This document shows positions 17,041 to 25,285 of a stretch of DNA of 64,000 nt, piece after piece. The first letter of the stretch is position 1; each line of letters opens with the position of its first letter. Where the stretch lies: positions 1 to 64,000 of the forward strand of contig JAFKKG010000015.1 in the NCBI GenBank assembly GCA_017305715.1, written 5' to 3'. Origin of the DNA: Hyphomicrobiales bacterium (lineage in GTDB: Bacteria; Pseudomonadota; Alphaproteobacteria; Rhizobiales; Xanthobacteraceae). The position numbers and the translations under genes are program-made. The notes beneath the pieces are model-generated. The model was not told the DNA's origin, searched no databases, and worked only from the letters and a program-made list of their open reading frames with translations.

Positions 17041-17841
17041 ATGAGGCAGGTGTCGATACGCAAAACCGGGGCGTTTAGCCTCGGTGCGGCCGGGCTGGCA
17101 CTGGCCCTGGTCGTTTCGGGCGTGCCGCCTGCACATGCGCAGGAAGATGGCGCGGGAAAACTTCTCAAGGCGATGTCTGACTATGTGGCGAGCCAGAAGA
17201 CCATATCGGTCTCCTATGATTCGGACATCGAAGTCATCACCTCCACCTTGCAGAAGATTCAGTTCACCAGTTCCGGACAGGTGCAACTGAGCCGGCCGGA
17301 CAAGCTTCGCGCCACCCGCACCGGCGGCTATCGGGACGTCGAAGTCGTGTTCGATGGCAAGCTGGTCACCGTGAACGACAAGGATAGCAAGAACTACGCC
17401 CAGATCGAAGCGCAAGGCACCGCCGATCAACTGATCGACGTGCTGCGCGAAAAGAACGGCATCGTGGCCCCCGGGGCCGATCTGCTGCTGCCGAACGTGT
17501 TCGACGTGATGATGGCGGACGTCGTCGAGGGCGCCGTGATCGGGAAGGGCGTCATCGACGGCGTCGAATGCGACCATCTGGCATTCCGCAACGTCGAAAC
17601 CGACTGGCAGATCTGGATTGAATCCGGCGCCAGGCCGATCCCGCGCAAATATGTCATCACCAGCAAGGGCGTCGGCGAAGCGCCGCAATACACCCTGCGC
17701 ATCAGGGAATGGAAGACCGATCTGCCGGCGGATGCGTTTGCGTTCAAGCCGGAACAGTCCGCCAGGAAGCTGGCGCTGGGTGAACTCGGCGACATCGACG
17801 AAGTGCCGCACGGCATCGCCAATACAGGAGTCAGGAAATGA
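17041..17841 (+). CDS. DUF2092 family periplasmic protein
   Basis: 266 residues; signal peptide to PPAHAQE. The mature protein begins with a helix (LLKAMSDYVASQKTISVSYD) and continues in beta strands (IQFTSSGQVQLSRPDKLRAT, YRDVEVVFDGKLVTVNDKD), the LolA/LppX-like layout expected for DUF2092. By that fold it could bind lipid or another hydrophobic ligand in the periplasm, but the function is not established. The stop overlaps the start of the next gene (ATGA), so the two are translationally coupled. It is under element 8. Confidence 0.8.
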   Translation: MRQVSIRKTGAFSLGAAGLALALVVSGVPPAHAQEDGAGKLLKAMSDYVASQKTISVSYDSDIEVITSTLQKIQFTSSGQVQLSRPDKLRATRTGGYRDVEVVFDGKLVTVNDKDSKNYAQIEAQGTADQLIDVLREKNGIVAPGADLLLPNVFDVMMADVVEGAVIGKGVIDGVECDHLAFRNVETDWQIWIESGARPIPRKYVITSKGVGEAPQYTLRIREWKTDLPADAFAFKPEQSARKLALGELGDIDEVPHGIANTGVRK

Positions 17842-18182
17842 TCCGCATATCGAAAACCCTCGTTCGTCTCGCGACTGTCGCGGTCGTCGGCGCCGCGGCG
17901 CTGGCGTGGAACGGGCAATCACCGCTGGATCCGAACGCGGCCCTGGTCTCGTCGGCCGAGGCGAGGATCGGGCGACCGCTGACGCCGCTGAGCTATGCCG
18001 GCGTCGCCCGCCGGACGACGCGGCGCGCGGTTGCCGTGGGCGCGGCGGCGGCTGGAGCCGCCTATGCGGCACCGGTCGTGGTGGCACCGGCTCCGGTCGT
18101 GGTGGCGCCGGCACCGGTTGCTCCGGCGCGTTGCGTACAGGCCGTCGATCCCTATGGGCGCATTTACACGCGCTGTTATTAG
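17838..18182 (+). CDS. Small exported protein with the GRPxTPxSxAGVARRT module
   Basis: 114 residues, overlapping the previous gene by 4 bases. The N-terminus is basic and apolar (LVRLATVAVVGAAALAW) and probably an export signal or anchor. The segment GRPLTPLSYAGVARRTTRRA is shared almost exactly with the 22915 product (GRPFTPMSFAGVARRT). An Ala/Gly stretch and APVVVAPAP-type tandem repeats follow; the tail is RIYTRCY. Two cysteines occur near the end. I know no name for this module. Coupling to DUF2092 suggests a shared periplasmic job. Confidence 0.65.
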   Translation: MIRISKTLVRLATVAVVGAAALAWNGQSPLDPNAALVSSAEARIGRPLTPLSYAGVARRTTRRAVAVGAAAAGAAYAAPVVVAPAPVVVAPAPVAPARCVQAVDPYGRIYTRCY

Positions 18183-18435
18183 GGGCTGCCGGCAGCGGCG
18201 GGTGTAGTCCGCCCGCAATCGACAAAATACCTGCGAAGAGCGGACGTCCAGTCGAGGCACGGTCGCCCGTTTGGCATGGCCAACCATCGCTTCGGGCACC
18301 GGGCAGTTACCCGCCAAGGGCGGCAGTCGGAAACGAAGATGGCGGGCAATACCCGACCTGGCGGCAATACAAATTGCGCGCTCATACCAACCTGAGCGCG
18401 CAGATTTCCGCAGGAAGAATGGGAGGAACTTTCCC
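18183..18435. other. Gap before the second AraC regulator
   Basis: A 253-base gap. An open frame runs through it into the AraC gene from 18271, but its translation looks unstructured and the start with a good ribosome site is at 18436. No TTTTGCATAG element is present, in contrast to most promoters of this block. Confidence 0.5.
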
Positions 18436-19401
18436 TTGGGAGGTGCTAGCGCCGTACCATTGCACAGCCTTAGCTTTGACGAATATTCCGACATGGTGTT
18501 TGGAGCGACGGTGAACCTCCTGCTGACTGGTCCCAGTCAAGCGCCCTGGTCGGTCGGTCATTGCAAATCAGGTTCGATTGTCCTGCAATTTGGCATGGAG
18601 GGAGGTTCCAAGATTTTGCACGGCGTTTCTCGCCCGGACACTTTGAGCTTTATTTTCCAGGACGGGCAAATCGCGGATCGCTTGATTTTCGATGGTCAGA
18701 TCATTCAGCCTCGGGACTTCGCGGTGCTTCCGCCCGGAAACGATTTTACGTTGGCGTCGTGCGGCATCCATCGTTGGATGTCGATCTCGATGCCTGTCGG
18801 GTTCTTTGAAACGTTCGCTTTTAAAGCCGGCAGAAAAGATCTTGCTCGGGTCGGGAAGGAAAAGTGCGTCATTTCGGCTCCGGAACAATTGCTTAGGTGT
18901 TTGACGGCGGCAGCCGCGAGTACCGCCGGGCTGATACGCGAGGAGCAAACGTCGGCGCTCCATGAATCCAGTATTGACGGTTTATTAACCGCATTGATCA
19001 CCGCCATTGCGGGTTTGGACAATGAAACCTGTTTGCCAACAGAAAGGTCGCGATTGTCCAACCACACCGTGGCAAAGGCGCTGAAGTATGTCCGTGGTCA
19101 GAAATGGGGAGGGCTTCAAGTCGCCAACCTGGCCCTCGCGGCTGACGTAACGAGCCGGACGCTGTTGAGGACGTTCCGGCAACAGCTGGGCATTGGACCG
19201 GCAAGCTATCTCAAGCTGCGTCAGCTCAACATGGTCCGCCGCGCACTGCGCGGAAAATGTGAGCCGTCAGGTAAGGTCACGAACATCATGAGCGAACACG
19301 GTGTTACTGAATTCGGTCGCTTTGCCTCGGAATACAAAGCCCTTTTTGGCGAGCGCCCCTCGGAGACGGTGGCGAGGTCGCGGTTGCAAAGAGCGGGCTG
19401 A
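18436..19401 (+). CDS. AraC-family transcriptional regulator, full length
   Basis: About 321 residues from the TTG at 18436, chosen because GGGAGGA lies 8 bases before it. The N-terminal 200 residues form the sensor half (MVFGATVNLLLTGPSQAPWS, a cupin-like jelly roll such as IIQPRDFAVLPPG), similar in style to AraC regulators with an AraC_binding_2-like domain. The C-terminal part has both HTH motifs: VANLALAADVTSRTLLRTFR with GPASYLKLRQLNMVRRAL, then VTEFGRFASEYKALFGERPS. It lies in the middle of the regulon but lacks the shared element, making it a candidate activator. The ligand is unknown. Confidence 0.82.
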   Translation: MGGASAVPLHSLSFDEYSDMVFGATVNLLLTGPSQAPWSVGHCKSGSIVLQFGMEGGSKILHGVSRPDTLSFIFQDGQIADRLIFDGQIIQPRDFAVLPPGNDFTLASCGIHRWMSISMPVGFFETFAFKAGRKDLARVGKEKCVISAPEQLLRCLTAAAASTAGLIREEQTSALHESSIDGLLTALITAIAGLDNETCLPTERSRLSNHTVAKALKYVRGQKWGGLQVANLALAADVTSRTLLRTFRQQLGIGPASYLKLRQLNMVRRALRGKCEPSGKVTNIMSEHGVTEFGRFASEYKALFGERPSETVARSRLQRAG

Positions 19402-19708
19402 AGCGATGCGCTTCAGCCGGTGTCGTCGTCCGCAATGCGCAAAGGTGCGGTTCACGCTTCCGTGCGCGTGGAAGGAAGCGCCGACGGCCGCCTTGTTCAG
19501 TGAACGATTTCCCGGCGAAGCATGTGACTTCAAGGTGGGTTGATGCCGGCGAAAACAGAAGGCGTCACGTTGCAGTGTATCGAATTTGCAACGGGCCATC
19601 TTCTTTCGATTGGTTGTCCGATTTTACATAGCGACCGGGAGTTGACCCAAATACTTTTTGGTACAGGCCCTCAAACTTGCGGCTGATGCGCTTCCAAAGG
19701 ATTCCAAA
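19402..19708. other. Intergenic region and long 5' leader before the beta-barrel operon
   Basis: 307 bases. The only recognisable feature is regulon element 9 at 19618-19631. The remainder shows no gene on either strand. Confidence 0.5.
19618..19631 (+). promoter_or_regulatory. TTTTGCATAG element 9 (before the outer-membrane operon)
   Basis: CCGATTTTACATAG, one mismatch to the consensus, 77 bases before the start at 19709. Confidence 0.65.
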
Positions 19709-20449
19709 ATGAAAAAAATCGTACTCGCGGCTGCTACGTTCGCTGCCTTCGCAGCCCCCGCGTTCGCTGCCGACCTGCCACAGCGGACCTACGCCCCGGT
19801 CAAGGCCCCCGTGATGGCCGTCTACGACTGGACCGGTTTCTACATCGGCGGTAACGGCGGATATGGAACGAGCCGTAATTGCTGGGGTGTCGTACCAGCG
19901 GGTGGCGCGGTCATTCCCGACGGTTGCCACAGTCAGTCGGGAGGCGTCATCGGCGGTCAGGTGGGCTATCGTTGGCAGGCCGGTCAGTTTGTATTCGGTC
20001 TGGAAGGCCAGGGCGACTGGGCGAGCATGCGCAGCTCGCTCGTGAGCGTCGTTAATCCGCTTCTTACCAATTCTTCCAAGGTTACCAGCCTGGGCCTTTT
20101 CACCGGCCAGATTGGCTACGCCTGGAACGCAGCGCTGCTGTATTTGAAAGGCGGCGCAGCGGTGACGGACAACAACCTTCTTCAAGCTACCACGTTTGGA
20201 GGCGTTGGTCTGAACTATGCGACTTCAACCCGTTGGGGTGGCGCCATTGGCGTTGGGTTTGAATACGGATTCACGCCGAACTGGTCGGCCGCCATCGAGT
20301 ACGATCGCTTGATGATGGGGAATGCCAACAACTCCTTCTCGGTACCGGCGGGCGCCGCTGCCGTGGTCAATCGGATCAGCCAGGACGTGGATCTGATCAC
20401 CGTACGCGTGAACTACAAGTTCGGTGGACCCGTCGTTGCGGCCTACTGA
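19709..20449 (+). CDS. Outer-membrane beta-barrel protein (Omp25/RopB-like)
   Basis: 246 residues; signal peptide KKIVLAAATFAAFAAPAFA, then ADLPQRTY, a mature N-terminus widespread in rhizobial OmpA-like eight-stranded barrels. Strand signatures YDWTGFYIGGNGGYG at the front and DLITVRVNYKFGGP at the very end fit an OMP_b-brl domain. A G-V-x-GGQVGYRWQ segment and a GFEYGFTPNWSAAIEYD strand also match. These proteins stabilise the envelope and are often immunogenic surface proteins. It is the first gene of a probable four-gene operon under element 9. The frame opens earlier at 19658, but ATG 19709 starts the signal peptide. Confidence 0.88.
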   Translation: MKKIVLAAATFAAFAAPAFAADLPQRTYAPVKAPVMAVYDWTGFYIGGNGGYGTSRNCWGVVPAGGAVIPDGCHSQSGGVIGGQVGYRWQAGQFVFGLEGQGDWASMRSSLVSVVNPLLTNSSKVTSLGLFTGQIGYAWNAALLYLKGGAAVTDNNLLQATTFGGVGLNYATSTRWGGAIGVGFEYGFTPNWSAAIEYDRLMMGNANNSFSVPAGAAAVVNRISQDVDLITVRVNYKFGGPVVAAY

Positions 20450-20466
20450 TCGTTGATAGCCAACAC

Positions 20467-20492
20467 GAGGGCCGGCTCCGCAGCCGGCTCTC
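20467..20492 (+). terminator. Strong hairpin between the two beta-barrel genes
   Basis: An 11-bp stem (GAGGGCCGGCT with AGCCGGCTCTC, one G-U pair) around the loop CCGC, 18 bases after the stop at 20449. No U-run follows. It probably acts as a processing or attenuation element that sets the ratio of the two outer-membrane proteins. Confidence 0.5.
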
Positions 20493-20529
20493 GTCGGTCT
20501 CGTGGCCCTTCTGGGGAGAAGTTTTCGTG

Positions 20530-21246
20530 ATGAATGACATGAAGAAGTTTATCGTCGGCGCGGCATTTGCGGCGGTCAGTTCCAGCTGCGTCTTGGCGGC
20601 GGACCTTCCCGTGCAGGCCTATAAGAGCGCGCCCGTGGCGGCCCAGGTCTATAATTGGACCGGCCTCTATGTCGGTGTGAACGGCGGTTACGGCTGGGGC
20701 TCGCAGGATCCGCTGACGCTCGTCTCCAACAGGTTCGACCGCACGAGCTTCAATATCAATGGCGGGATGCTGGGCGGCACCGTGGGCGCCCAAATCCAGC
20801 AGGGATATGTGGTGCTCGGCCTCGAGGGCGACCTTGATTGGGCGAACGTCAAGGGCAGCGGCATTTCAATTCCGGCGATCGCCGGCATCGGGCAGGGTAT
20901 TACGCTCAATATCGCGTCCGACATCAGCGCCGTGGGAACGGCAAGAGCGCGCGCTGGCGTCGCCATGAACAATTGGCTGTTCTACGTGACCGGCGGTGCG
21001 GCATTCGTGAAATCGAGCGCCAATGGCACCTCAATTGTCGGTGTGCCTTGCGGTGCGCTCGGTGTGCTCCCGAATTGCACGGCGTCCGCCTGGCGCCCTG
21101 GCATCGCTGCTGGCGTGGGCATGGAATACGGCTTCACACCGAACTGGTCCTTGAAGGGTGAATACCTTTACACCCAAGTGGTCGGCGCGGGCGCAAGCAC
21201 GGACAAGCTCAACATCTTCCGTGGTGGCATCAACTATCGATTTTGA
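20530..21246 (+). CDS. Second outer-membrane beta-barrel protein (Omp25/RopB-like)
   Basis: About 238 residues. GGGGAGAA precedes the GTG/ATG pair at 20527-20532; a start at 20539 (MKKFIVG) would also give a good signal peptide ending SCVLA, followed by ADLPVQAYK. Barrel signatures YNWTGLYVGVNGGYGWG and the C-terminal FRGGINYRF, ending in phenylalanine as outer-membrane barrels do, are clear. GMEYGFTPNWSLKGEYLY is nearly the same strand as in the upstream paralogue, so the pair arose by duplication. Unlike the first, it contains two cysteines (VPCGALG, LPNCTAS). Confidence 0.87.
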   Translation: MNDMKKFIVGAAFAAVSSSCVLAADLPVQAYKSAPVAAQVYNWTGLYVGVNGGYGWGSQDPLTLVSNRFDRTSFNINGGMLGGTVGAQIQQGYVVLGLEGDLDWANVKGSGISIPAIAGIGQGITLNIASDISAVGTARARAGVAMNNWLFYVTGGAAFVKSSANGTSIVGVPCGALGVLPNCTASAWRPGIAAGVGMEYGFTPNWSLKGEYLYTQVVGAGASTDKLNIFRGGINYRF

Positions 21247-21273
21247 AATGGAAGATGCGGGTAGGGCGCGATC

Positions 21274-21750
21274 ATGAATTCCAAGGCATTGGCTCTTTGT
21301 GCAACGTTGGTTGCACTTGCCGGTCCTGCTTCGGCGCAGACGCCGACATGGACCCAGACGGGTATGCTCAGTTGCAAGCTTAACCCGAGCATTGGATTCA
21401 TCATCGGCGGCCACCAGTCGATGGAGTGCCGCTTCGTGCCGTCCGTGCCCGGTCCCCCGCAATTCTACGAAGGCGCGCTCAACACCGTGGGAATCGATAT
21501 TGGGATAATCGGTGGCGGTGCCCTGGCGTGGGGCGTTCTGGCGCCGACCGCTGGCGTTCCCGCCGGCGCTCTGGCTGGCACCTATGTTGGTGCAAGCGGT
21601 GATGTGGCATTGGGAGTTGGTGTTGGAGCAAATGTTCTGGTCGGCGGATCCAACAGAAGCTTCGCGTTGCAACCGGTCTCAGTCGAGGGCTCGGTCGCGC
21701 TGGATGTCACGCTTGGTCTGTCCGCTCTTCAATTGAGATGGGTTCCTTGA
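21274..21750 (+). CDS. DUF992 family secreted protein
   Basis: 158 residues; signal peptide to GPASAQT. DUF992 hallmarks are present: a cysteine in MLSCKLNPSIGF directly followed by IIGGHQSMECRF, and a glycine-rich C-terminal half (GASGDVALGVGVGANVLVGG) made of beta strands. The family is restricted largely to Rhizobiales and has no known function. It follows the second barrel gene by 27 bases and belongs to the element-9 operon. Confidence 0.8.
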   Translation: MNSKALALCATLVALAGPASAQTPTWTQTGMLSCKLNPSIGFIIGGHQSMECRFVPSVPGPPQFYEGALNTVGIDIGIIGGGALAWGVLAPTAGVPAGALAGTYVGASGDVALGVGVGANVLVGGSNRSFALQPVSVEGSVALDVTLGLSALQLRWVP

Positions 21751-21818
21751 GTCACTGCACCCGGCCACGCAGAACGCCGTTCGAGCGATGCAAGGAATGC
21801 GAAACCAGAGGATTTGGA

Positions 21819-22175
21819 ATGCGACGCTACTTCGTTCTCGTCATGGCTGCGACAATTGCCTGCTCCAGCGCCTCGGCCCAGACGCCGCTTTCGGCCTATG
21901 TCGACAGTAACGGCTTCATCGATGTTCAAAAGCTGACATGCGCCCAACTCGCGGGTACCTACCAGGAGGACGCGGACGCCCTGACGGCCTGGTACAGCGG
22001 TTGGTACAACGGCCTGGCCAAGAAGCACTACATGGATTTCAGGAAGGGAAAGGTCGTGGAGCACGAGGTGATCGAGTACTGCAAGGCAAACCCAGGCAAG
22101 CTCATCATCGACGCCATCGCTGTCGTGTTCAAGGATGAACGGGCGAAACTGGGAATCCTGATGAAGGCCGATTGA
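21819..22175 (+). CDS. HdeA/HdeB-like periplasmic acid-stress chaperone, paralogue 1
   Basis: 118 residues from the ATG at 21819, where a signal peptide starts (MRRYFVLVMAATIACSSASA); the frame is open from 21738 but that ATG overlaps the DUF992 stop and gives no export signal. The HdeA pattern is visible: LTCAQLAG near the front and IEYCKANP later, the two cysteines that form the single disulfide of HdeA. GWYNGLAKKH is typical of the alphaproteobacterial branch. HdeA binds acid-denatured periplasmic proteins; that function is inferred from family only. About three quarters of residues match the paralogue at 25286. Confidence 0.82.
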   Translation: MRRYFVLVMAATIACSSASAQTPLSAYVDSNGFIDVQKLTCAQLAGTYQEDADALTAWYSGWYNGLAKKHYMDFRKGKVVEHEVIEYCKANPGKLIIDAIAVVFKDERAKLGILMKAD

Positions 22176-22329
22176 GACAAGAGCCCGCCCGTGGCGTCGT
22201 CTCAATAGATGATGACAAGAGGCCCGGCGCGACAAATTGGCCCGACGGGCAAATCACGACTTCGGGTTAATCGAAGTAATGTCAAGCCCCGGAATAGAAA
22301 ATATTTCTGTTTTCAAGAATGGCAAATCA
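22176..22329. other. Short gap before repeat copy 2
   Basis: Relatively AT-rich around 22290-22325, with no gene or motif recognised. Together with the repeat that follows it makes a 739-base stretch without a gene (22176-22914). Confidence 0.4.
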
Positions 22330-22762
22330 CTGGCACATGTTTGGCCATCCCGTCCTGGTCAGAAGGGCGTCGGCCGTCGTCACGGACGTTGGGCGGGGAG
22401 CGGTGGACGTGACAGTTGCGCTTGACGCGCGCAGCTTGAGCGTACGGCAAAGACGTGTGGTCCTGACGCCGCGTTGCTGGCGTCCATGCACCTGGGAGGC
22501 GTTCGACTTCCCAGGGCGCGACGGAGGCAAAAGAGCCGTTCTCCGGGGAGAGCACGTTATAAGCCGTAAAGCCATCGCGCAGGGAATGTCGGATGTTCTC
22601 CGCTGCCCTGTATGCTCGTGTGCAGCTTTCTTAGCACAATCCGCACGCGAGACCGCGGGTGCAGCGCGCATCCGGCATTCCCTGCGCCCTCCGATTGGAG
22701 AGGGTGGGAAGTAAGAGAGCCAACCTCGGGCGCAATGCGCCGCGAGATCGCGAGGGCGTGGC
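22330..22762. repeat. Dispersed intergenic repeat, copy 2 (full length)
   Basis: The part 22544-22762 matches copy 1 at 1-215. The stretch 22330-22543 is the left half, which in copy 1 would lie before the window. It reads as a typical bradyrhizobial repeat with many small frames on both strands, none with ribosome sites. It sits inside the regulon block, between an HdeA-like gene and element 10. Confidence 0.7.
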
Positions 22763-22808
22763 CGTACCGAATTCCCCTCATCGGCTCGCATTATGTTTTC
22801 TGGCCGGG

Positions 22809-22822
22809 TGGTTTTTGCATAG
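22809..22822 (+). promoter_or_regulatory. TTTTGCATAG element 10
   Basis: TGGTTTTTGCATAG followed by TCGGTGC, as in elements 3 and 8. It lies 92 bases before the start at 22915 and just downstream of repeat copy 2. Confidence 0.7.
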
Positions 22823-22914
22823 TCGGTGCTTCGTCACGCACCCATAGTGCCCAATAGCGCGACCGATCGCCGGCGACATTAGCGATAGCCCGAATCCCAA
22901 CAGGAGAAGCAGAC

Positions 22915-23598
22915 ATGACGCGTGCAAGATTTGTTCAGATGGCCGGCGTGCTCGCCGTGACGACGATATTGGGCAGCCTGGGAACGGCGACCGCTCAAAC
23001 CGCACCGGCTCCTTCTGCGTTGAAGACGATTGGCGCGCCGGCCGCCGCGGCCAAGCCGGAGCTCGTCCCCTCGCTGTTCGTGCTCAATTCCCGTGGGGCA
23101 ACGTTGCAGGGCGAGACACTGGTGCTGACGGGCATTGCCCCGAGCTCCATCATATTTGCCGACCGCCCGGTGCGATCCGCAGGCCACCAGCCCACCGCCG
23201 ACGTCATCGCGGAATGGGGATCGGGTGACGACAGCTTTACCAAGAATCCACCGAACGCGACCTTGTCCGTATTCGGCAAGGACGGCGCGGTAAAGGACGC
23301 AGTCGTGGTGCTGAAGAACCCGAAGCTCGAGGGCGACAAGCTGACGTTCACCGTTCAAACCCTCGAAGGCGATATCTCGGGCGCGGACGGTGGGGCGGCG
23401 CTCTTCATTGATATCATCGGCCGGCCGTTCACCCCGATGTCGTTTGCCGGTGTCGCGCGGCGTACGGCATTCCGGGGCGCGATGTATGCCGGTGCGGCCA
23501 CCGCCGCCGCCTACGGAGCGGCCGCCTACTACCACCCGTATGCTTACGCCTATCCCCGTCCGGTCTGCGGCTATTACCCGTATCCGCCCTGCTACTGA
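22915..23598 (+). CDS. Exported hypothetical protein with the GRPxTPxSxAGVARRT module and Tyr/Pro-rich tail
   Basis: 227 residues; signal peptide MTRARFVQMAGVLAVTTILG ending near TATAQT. The middle is beta-rich: LFVLNSRGATLQGETLVLTG, then SIIFADRPVRSAGHQPTADV, then a DDSFTKNPPNATLSVFGKDG strand. The segment GRPFTPMSFAGVARRT near residue 170 is shared with the 17838 product, and a Tyr/Pro/Ala-rich tail with two cysteines follows (PVCGYYPYPPCY). No named domain is recognised. Regulon member under element 10; the DUF1254 gene follows 190 bases on. Confidence 0.65.
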   Translation: MTRARFVQMAGVLAVTTILGSLGTATAQTAPAPSALKTIGAPAAAAKPELVPSLFVLNSRGATLQGETLVLTGIAPSSIIFADRPVRSAGHQPTADVIAEWGSGDDSFTKNPPNATLSVFGKDGAVKDAVVVLKNPKLEGDKLTFTVQTLEGDISGADGGAALFIDIIGRPFTPMSFAGVARRTAFRGAMYAGAATAAAYGAAAYYHPYAYAYPRPVCGYYPYPPCY

Positions 23599-23787
23599 CG
23601 TCTGCTGATCGGCAGATGGTCATGCGCCGTCTGCCGATTCAGATTCCCCGATGCAGCGGATGCATTGGCTGAAGGAGACCTCTCCTTCGATTCTGAATGG
23701 GAGCTGGAAAGTTCCAAAGGTGGTGAAAGCCGACTGACATGCACGCTTGAAACAATTCGATATGAAGCAGTTAAAAGGAAGTCTCCA

Positions 23788-25218
23788 ATGAACATCACTC
23801 GACGTAACCTCACTCTGGGCGGCATCAGCCTGTTGGCTGGAGCCTCCGCCAGTACCATCAGTCGTGCCGAATTCGGCTCATTCCTCGGGATTGGGGAGGG
23901 CATCGAAGATTTCATGCTCGCTACCGACGCCTACATCTTCGGATATCCGCTGGTGACAATGGAGATGACGCGGCGCATCATCACCAACGTCGCGTCACCG
24001 GTCGGCACGCGCGGACCGATGGGCCAGATGATCAAGATGCGGCAGTATCCCGATGCATCATTTCGCGACGTTACCGCGCCGAACGCCGACACGCTTTACA
24101 CGACGTCGTTTTTCGACGTCGGCAAGGAGCCGTGGGTCCTTAGCACTCCCGATATGAAGGGTCGCTACTTCCTGTTGCCCATGCTGGATGGCTGGACCAA
24201 TGTATTCCAGGTGCCGGGCAAGCGCACCACGGGCACCGGCGCGCAGACCTACGCGATCACCGGCCCCGGCTGGAAGGGCACGCTGCCGCCCGGGGTCAAG
24301 GAATACAAGTCGCCCACGTCTATCGTATGGCTGCTCGGGCGCATCTACTGCACTGGCACGCCGGAGGACTACGCCGAGGTGCACAAGTTGCAGGATGAAT
24401 TCAAGCTGGTGCCGCTGAGCTCGTATGGCAAACCCTATACACCGCCGGCGGGAACGGTCGATCCGTCGGTCGATATGAAGACGGCGGTGCGCGAGCAGGT
24501 CAACCGGATGGATGCAGTGGCGTACTTCACGCTGCTATGCAAGCTGATGAAGGACAACCCGCCGTCGGCGGCGGATGCGCCGCAGCTGGCGAAATTCGCC
24601 AGGCTTGGTATCGTTCCGGGTCAGGACTTCGATGCAAGCAAGCTCAAGGCGGATTTCGTCAAGCGGGTGCCCGAAATCGCCGTCGACCGGATCATGCTCC
24701 AGTTCAAGGTCAACAAGGCCGTCACGGACGAGAAGGGCTGGACGTTCACGACCAAGACCGGCACCTACGGGACCGACTATTTGATGCGCGCCCTGATCAC
24801 CGCGATCGGGCTTGGGGCCAACAGGCCGCAGGATGCGGTCTATCCGACTTCACAAAAGGATGCCGACGACCGCAAGTACAACGGTGCCAACAAGTACGTG
24901 ATGCGATTTCCCAAAGGGCAACTGCCGCCGGCGGAGGGATTCTGGTCGCTCACGATGTATGATTCCGGCTATTTCTTCGTCAACAATCCGCTCAACCGCT
25001 ATTCGATCAGCGCGCGCGAGAAGCTGAAATCGAATCCGGACGGTTCGATCGATCTCTACATCCAGAACGAATCGCCCGGCAAGGACAAGGAGTCCAACTG
25101 GCTTCCTGCTCCGGCCGGTGATTTCATCCTGATGCTGCGGATGTACTGGCCGAGCGAGAAGAAGCCTTCGATCATCGATGGTTCCTGGAAGATTCCGCCG
25201 GTGAAGAAGGTCGCCTGA
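23788..25218 (+). CDS. DUF1254/DUF1214 family exported protein
   Basis: 476 residues from the ATG at 23788, preceded by AAGGAAG. The N-terminus (NITRRNLTLGGISLLAGASA) has twin arginines and looks like a TAT signal. The DUF1254 half carries DAYIFGYPLVTMEMTRR and RDVTAPNADTLYTTSFFDV; the DUF1214 half carries FWSLTMYDSGYFFVNNPLNR and IQNESPGKDKESNWLPAP. Both are the diagnostic blocks of this large uncharacterised family. Expected length is about 450-480, so it is intact. It probably shares a transcript with the 22915 gene and the HdeA-like gene downstream. Confidence 0.88.
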   Translation: MNITRRNLTLGGISLLAGASASTISRAEFGSFLGIGEGIEDFMLATDAYIFGYPLVTMEMTRRIITNVASPVGTRGPMGQMIKMRQYPDASFRDVTAPNADTLYTTSFFDVGKEPWVLSTPDMKGRYFLLPMLDGWTNVFQVPGKRTTGTGAQTYAITGPGWKGTLPPGVKEYKSPTSIVWLLGRIYCTGTPEDYAEVHKLQDEFKLVPLSSYGKPYTPPAGTVDPSVDMKTAVREQVNRMDAVAYFTLLCKLMKDNPPSAADAPQLAKFARLGIVPGQDFDASKLKADFVKRVPEIAVDRIMLQFKVNKAVTDEKGWTFTTKTGTYGTDYLMRALITAIGLGANRPQDAVYPTSQKDADDRKYNGANKYVMRFPKGQLPPAEGFWSLTMYDSGYFFVNNPLNRYSISAREKLKSNPDGSIDLYIQNESPGKDKESNWLPAPAGDFILMLRMYWPSEKKPSIIDGSWKIPPVKKVA

Positions 25219-25227
25219 ACCGGCGGT

Positions 25228-25253
25228 GGCGTCGGCGCCTCGGCGCCGACGCC
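25228..25253 (+). terminator. Perfect 11-bp hairpin after the DUF1254 gene
   Basis: GGCGTCGGCGC, loop CTCG, GCGCCGACGCC, starting 10 bases after the stop; followed by TTATCC only. It sits just before an HdeA-like gene and may be an attenuator or stabilising element like the one at 20467. Confidence 0.55.
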
Positions 25254-25285
25254 TTATCCACAACCACAACGGAATGGAGTGCGAG

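Noticed and set aside
24534-24546. CTATGCAAGCTGA inside the DUF1254 gene, resembling the reverse of the element
   Set aside because: It matches only the TATGCA half and encodes part of LLCKLMK; it is not in a promoter position.
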